Positions 60,797-64,000 of a stretch of 64,000 bases of DNA are shown in pieces. The DNA is from Intrasporangium calvum DSM 43043 (GTDB taxonomy: Bacteria > Actinomycetota > Actinomycetes > Actinomycetales > Dermatophilaceae): NCBI RefSeq assembly GCF_000184685.1, contig NC_014830.1:930001-994000 (forward strand). Reading direction: 5' to 3'. Every line of letters starts with the position of its first letter. Position 1 is the first letter of the stretch. The position numbers and the translations under genes are program-made. The notes beneath the pieces were generated by a model, which was not told where the DNA came from, did no database searches, and saw only the letters and a program-made list of their open reading frames with translations.

Positions 60797-60895
60797 TTGT
60801 CCACACCCTTCTGGGGACAACCTGGGGATCGCATGGGCTGGCATGTGGAGAAGTGGGCTCTATCGGTGGACAACCCGCCCGGAAACTGTGGACAA
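60797..60895. other. Cluster of DnaA-box-like sequences
   Basis: Four 9-mers match or nearly match the actinobacterial DnaA box TTGTCCACA: 60797-60805 (perfect, +), 60812-60820 (TTGTCCCCA, -), 60865-60873 (TTGTCCACC, -) and 60887-60895 (perfect, -). The intergenic stretch runs on to 61096 with no convincing gene; an 80-codon frame at 60843-61085 is not supported. No replication genes are nearby, so this is not clearly oriC. Confidence 0.5.
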
Positions 60896-61096
60896 AAAAG
60901 AAGTTCTCGAAACCCCTTGCGCCGCTTTGACATCGAGGCGTAGAACTCTCTTACGCGATCCCTTCGGGGAGAGCGGGACAGTTCGGAGACGAGGGTCCAC
61001 ACGCCAGGGCAACCTGACGCAGCCGCTTGGTGACGAGGTGGTTGGGACCGGAGCCGAAGAGTTGTCGATCGGAAGCGTCACATAGACCGATCACCA

Positions 61097-61133
61097 GAAG
61101 GGCCCTTGAGACTCATACTCCCAAGGGCCCTTC
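61097..61133. terminator. Hairpin terminator between the DLH region and rsmI
   Basis: GAAGGGCCCTTG and its perfect complement CAAGGGCCCTTC with a 13-base loop, 11 bases past the rsmI stop. The stem can work in both directions, so it may also end a plus-strand transcript from 60.9-61.1 kb. Confidence 0.8.
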
Positions 61134-61144
61134 ACCTTTCCCGG

Positions 61145-61990
61145 TCACCTCCCGGCCGTCACCGCGGCGTCGTAGAGCGCCTTCTTGGACAGCCCGGTGC
61201 GCACTGCGACGTCCGCGCAGACGTCCTTGAGGCGTTCACCGCGAGCAACCCGCTGCCGTATGCCGCTGAGCTCGCTCTCGACGGTGCTGACCTTCCGCTC
61301 CGCCCCCGTCACGACGACGGTGATCTCCCCCCGGACCCCGTCGGCGGCCCAGGCGGCGAGCTCCGCCAGGGTGCCGCGCCGGACCTCCTCGTAGGTCTTC
61401 GTCAGCTCCCGGCAGACCGCCGCTCGGCGCGTCGGCCCGAAGGCGTCGGCCATGGCGGCGAGGGTGTCGCCGAGCCGGTGCGGGGCCTCGAAGAAGACCA
61501 TGGTGCGCCGCTCCTCGGCGAGGTCGCCCAGGGCTCGCGAACGCTCACCCGGCTTGCGGGGCAGGAAGCCCTCGAAGCAGAACCGGTCCACGGGCAGTCC
61601 CGACACGGCGAGCGACATGAGGACGGCGCTCGGACCCGGGACGCACGTCACCCGCACGCCGCGGTCCACGGCGGCAGCGACGAGCCGGTAGCCGGGGTCG
61701 GACACCGAGGGCATCCCCGCGTCCGTGACGACGACGACCCGGTCGCCGGCGACGAGCCGCTCGACGAGCTCCGGGGTGCGGGCGGCCTCATTGTGGTCGT
61801 GGTAGCTGACGACCTTCCCGGCGGGGCTCACGGACAGGTCGGTGAGGAGCCGTTTGAGGCGGCGCGTGTCCTCGGCGGCGATGACGTCCGCGGTTGCGAG
61901 CTCCTCCGCCAGCCGAGGCGCTGCGTCGCGGGGGTCGCCGATCGGGGTGGCGGCGAGGACGAGGGTGCCGACTGACGGTGCGGTGTTCAC
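61145..61990 (-). CDS. rsmI: 16S rRNA (cytidine1402-2'-O)-methyltransferase
   Basis: This 281-residue tetrapyrrole-methylase-fold enzyme uses SAM: GTLVLAATPIGDPRDAAPRL at the N-terminus, IAAEDTRRLKRLL, VVVTDAGMPSVSDPGYRLV, FEGFLPRKPGERS and VVFFEAPHRLGDTL-type blocks. GTG 61990 is chosen because codons further upstream come from the repeat array. The dispersed motif at 61258 encodes SELSGIRQ in the C-terminal region. Confidence 0.92.
   Translation of the reverse strand: MNTAPSVGTLVLAATPIGDPRDAAPRLAEELATADVIAAEDTRRLKRLLTDLSVSPAGKVVSYHDHNEAARTPELVERLVAGDRVVVVTDAGMPSVSDPGYRLVAAAVDRGVRVTCVPGPSAVLMSLAVSGLPVDRFCFEGFLPRKPGERSRALGDLAEERRTMVFFEAPHRLGDTLAAMADAFGPTRRAAVCRELTKTYEEVRRGTLAELAAWAADGVRGEITVVVTGAERKVSTVESELSGIRQRVARGERLKDVCADVAVRTGLSKKALYDAAVTAGR
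61258..61274 (+). repeat. Dispersed motif inside rsmI
   Basis: Perfect GTATGCCGCTGAGCTCG. On the coding strand it is read as ELSGIR. Confidence 0.8.
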
Positions 61991-62010
61991 GACCCCATCC
62001 TCACCGACAG

Positions 62011-62212
62011 CATCGAAAGAGCAGTTCGTCCCCATCGAAAGAGCAGTTCGTCCCATCGAAAGAGCAGTTCGTCCGCCGCTTCCGCGCAGCTGCGGGTCTC
62101 GGCCAAGGGCGGACGAACTGCTCTTTCGATGTGGGGCGGACGAACTGCTCTTTCGATGTGGGGCGGACGAACTGCTCTTTCGATGTGGGGCGGACGAACT
62201 GCTCTTTCGATG
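62011..62212. repeat. Seven-copy array of a 20-bp unit, three direct and four inverted
   Basis: CATCGAAAGAGCAGTTCGTC occurs at 62011, 62033 and 62054 (spacing 22 and 21), and its exact complement at 62112, 62139, 62166 and 62193 (spacing 27). All seven are identical over 20 bases. The array fills the space between osmC and rsmI and can fold in many stem registers. A related single hairpin lies at 37747-37793. Confidence 0.95.
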
Positions 62213-62221
62213 GGGTTGGGG

Positions 62222-62653
62222 TCAGTCGGCGAGACGGGCCTCGATGGTGATCGACGGAACCGCCTTGAGGGCCTGGCTCACCGGACAGTTGTCCTTGGCC
62301 TCCTCGGCCCGGGCCTGGAAGTCCTCCGCGGAGATCCCCGGGACGGAACCGACCGTGCTCAGCTTGATCTCCGTGATGCCGGTGCCCGGGACGAAGGTGA
62401 CGGCTGCGGTCGTGTCGAGCGTCGTGGGCGGGGTGCCGGCCTTGTTGAGGATGTTGGAGAACGCCATGTTGTAGCAGGCCGAGTGGGCCGCGGCGATGAG
62501 CTCCTCAGGGCTCGTCTTGCCGCCCGGCTCCTCGGTGCGGGCCGGCCAGGAGACGTCGAACGTCCCGTTGCCCGACGACTCGAGCGTGACCTGGCCGCTG
62601 CCGGTGAAGAGGTCGCCCTCCCAGTGGGCCGTTGCGGTGCGCGTGGCTGACAT
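62222..62653 (-). CDS. osmC: OsmC/Ohr family peroxidase
   Basis: This 143-residue protein has the two reactive cysteines of the family in [15 protein letters not shown] and [11 protein letters not shown], with the N-terminal Arg of [12 protein letters not shown] typical of OsmC. It reduces organic hydroperoxides. AGGAG five bases before the ATG at 62653 selects that start over one two codons upstream. The seven-copy array begins ten bases after the stop. Confidence 0.92.
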   Translation of the reverse strand: MSATRTATAHWEGDLFTGSGQVTLESSGNGTFDVSWPARTEEPGGKTSPEELIAAAHSACYNMAFSNILNKAGTPPTTLDTTAAVTFVPGTGITEIKLSTVGSVPGISAEDFQARAEEAKDNCPVSQALKAVPSITIEARLAD

Positions 62654-62755
62654 GAACACTCCTTCGATCGCGAGGTGGTGCTTCCCTCCTCACCTTTTCG
62701 CGAACGCGCAGGTCTGGCAAGGAGCCCGACAGCAACGGCACCGACCGACGGGACC

Positions 62756-62773
62756 GAGCCCAGCGGCATACGG
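62756..62773 (-). repeat. Dispersed motif between osmC and metG
   Basis: Minus-strand CCGTATGCCGCTGGGCTC, one mismatch from consensus, 67 bases before metG. Confidence 0.8.
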
Positions 62774-62840
62774 CATCCTCGGCGCAGCCGCAGCGAAACG
62801 CGAGCACGACCACGGAGCCCGCCACCCTAGGATCGAGCCC

Positions 62841-64000
62841 ATGAGCAAAGTCCTGTCTGCTGTCGCCTGGCCGTACACCAACGGCCCGCGGCACATCGGC
62901 CACGTGGCCGGGTTCGGTGTGCCCTCCGACGTCTTCAGTCGGTACATGCGGATGGCCGGACACGACGTGCTCATGGTCTCCGGGACGGACGAGCACGGCA
63001 CGCCGATCCTCGTCCTCGCCGAGAAGGAGGGGATGACGCCGCAGGAGGTCACGGACAAGTACAACCGCGTCATCGCGACCGACCTGACCGAGCTCGGCCT
63101 CTCCTACGACCTCTTCACGCGGACGACCACGGCCAACCACTACGCCGTGTCCCAGGAGCTCTTCAGCGGCAACTGGCGCAACGGCTACATGATCGAGCAG
63201 ACGACCAAGGGTGCCATCAGCCCGTCGACCGGGCGGACCCTGCCCGACCGCTACATCGAGGGCACCTGCCCGATCTGCGGCTACGGCGAGGCCCGCGGCG
63301 ACCAGTGCGACAACTGCGGCAACCAGCTCGACGCCGAGGAGCTGATCAACCCGCGGAGCAAGATCAACGGCGAGACGCCCGAGTTCATCGAGACGCAGCA
63401 CTTCTTCCTCGACCTCCCCGCGCTCGCAACGGCCCTGGCGGAATGGCTCGACGGGCGGGAGGGGTCGGGCACGTGGCGGCCCAACGTCATCAAGTTCGCC
63501 CGCAACCTCCTCGACGACGTGCGGCCGCGCGCGATGACCCGCGACATCGACTGGGGCATCCCCATCCCGCTCGAGGGGTGGCAGGACAACACGCACAAGC
63601 GGCTCTACGTCTGGTTCGACGCGGTCGTCGGCTACCTGTCGGCGTCGATCGAGTGGGCGCGTCGCGTCGGCGACCCCGAGCGGTGGCGCGAGTGGTGGAA
63701 CGACCCGGAGGCCGTGTCGTACTACTTCCAGGGCAAGGACAACATCACCTTCCACGCGCAGATCTGGCCCGCCGAGCTGCTCGGCTACGCGGGGCTCGGA
63801 GAGAAGGGCGGATCCGCGGGGGCCTACGGGACGCTCAACCTGCCCACCGAGGTCGTCGCGTCCGAGTTCATGACGATGGAGGGCAAGCAGTTCTCCACCT
63901 CACGGGGCCACGTCATCTACGTCCGCGACGTGCTGGAGCGGTACGGCCCGGACCCGCTGCGCTACTTCATCTGCGCGGCCGGCCCGGAGAACCAGGACAG
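62841..64000 (+). CDS. metG: Methionyl-tRNA synthetase, 3' end cut by the window
   Basis: 386 codons are visible. The HIGH signature is [10 protein letters not shown] (residues about 15-24), the connective-peptide zinc site [17 protein letters not shown] has four cysteines, the methionine pocket includes DIDWGIPIP and [16 protein letters not shown], and the KMSKS equivalent is [11 protein letters not shown]. It charges tRNA-Met. TAGGAT ends seven bases before the ATG with no ribosome site, so the mRNA is probably leaderless. The anticodon-binding domain lies beyond the window. Confidence 0.95.
   Translation, partial: MSKVLSAVAWPYTNGPRHIGHVAGFGVPSDVFSRYMRMAGHDVLMVSGTDEHGTPILVLAEKEGMTPQEVTDKYNRVIATDLTELGLSYDLFTRTTTANHYAVSQELFSGNWRNGYMIEQTTKGAISPSTGRTLPDRYIEGTCPICGYGEARGDQCDNCGNQLDAEELINPRSKINGETPEFIETQHFFLDLPALATALAEWLDGREGSGTWRPNVIKFARNLLDDVRPRAMTRDIDWGIPIPLEGWQDNTHKRLYVWFDAVVGYLSASIEWARRVGDPERWREWWNDPEAVSYYFQGKDNITFHAQIWPAELLGYAGLGEKGGSAGAYGTLNLPTEVVASEFMTMEGKQFSTSRGHVIYVRDVLERYGPDPLRYFICAAGPENQD

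Noticed and set aside
60797-60895. Chromosomal origin of replication
   Set aside because: DnaA-box-like sites are present, but dnaA, dnaN, rpmH and gidB neighbours are absent and no AT-rich unwinding region is seen.
60843-61085. An 80-codon protein gene
   Set aside because: It begins within the DnaA-box cluster, lacks a ribosome site and has no recognisable domain. Left as an open possibility only.
62011-62212. CRISPR array
   Set aside because: Units change orientation half-way, spacers are 1-7 bases and not unique, and there are no cas genes.

Overview
The window is high-GC DNA from an actinomycete. The metG-rsmI-pmt neighbourhood, a moeA/glp-sepX divisome cluster, many GTG starts and leaderless promoters, and an M14 carboxypeptidase, penicillin acylase and protein O-mannosyltransferase fit Micrococcales, possibly Intrasporangiaceae. 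The family placement is inference only.

Layout. 1-3.2 kb: end of a catabolic operon (CocE/NonD hydrolase, a truncated thiolase, both subunits of a PcaIJ-type 3-oxoacid CoA-transferase). 3.1-5 kb: a YefM-YoeB toxin-antitoxin module with its operator, and debris. 5.1-7.2 kb: an aquaporin-type channel and a glutathione-independent formaldehyde dehydrogenase. 7.3-27.5 kb: a mobile region with an IS3-type remnant and a complete IS21-family element. It also holds an apparent island bounded by two 68-bp copies of the 3' half of tRNA-Arg(CCT), at 10600-10667 and 27429-27496. The island carries an MNT/HEPN module, a TetR-oxidoreductase pair beside a frameshifted hydrolase, a second small toxin-antitoxin-like pair, a proline iminopeptidase and a conserved hypothetical. 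At its right end one IS1634-type element (18320-27353) has been hit three times, by a group II intron, an ISL3-family element and a three-recombinase RIT element. All four layers can be resolved at or near base level.

27.5-64 kb is ordinary chromosome: a glycosyltransferase with its TetR regulator, a secreted M14 carboxypeptidase, a giant helicase-nuclease, mscL, a SAF-domain protein, MTAP, an FmdB zinc ribbon with a Gly/Ser tail, a cation/proton antiporter, a penicillin acylase, 5-formyl-THF cyclo-ligase, a UGPase-MoeA/Glp fusion followed by moaC, mog, a RimJ-like GNAT and a SepX/GlpR-like protein, then an AI-2E family permease, DUF72, a flavoprotein, ADH, TauE, tRNA-Ala, pmt, CPBP, DLH, rsmI, osmC and the start of metG.

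Two unusual repeat systems mark the ordinary chromosome. A 17-bp motif, GTATGCCGCTGAGCTCG, occurs singly and as inverted pairs at 14 loci, inside and between genes. It is absent from about 3.2 to 29.6 kb. A 20-bp unit forms a seven-copy array between osmC and rsmI, and a close relative makes the hairpin at 37.75 kb. About a dozen genes have a TANNNT-like -10 hexamer six or seven bases before the start codon, which implies leaderless mRNAs.
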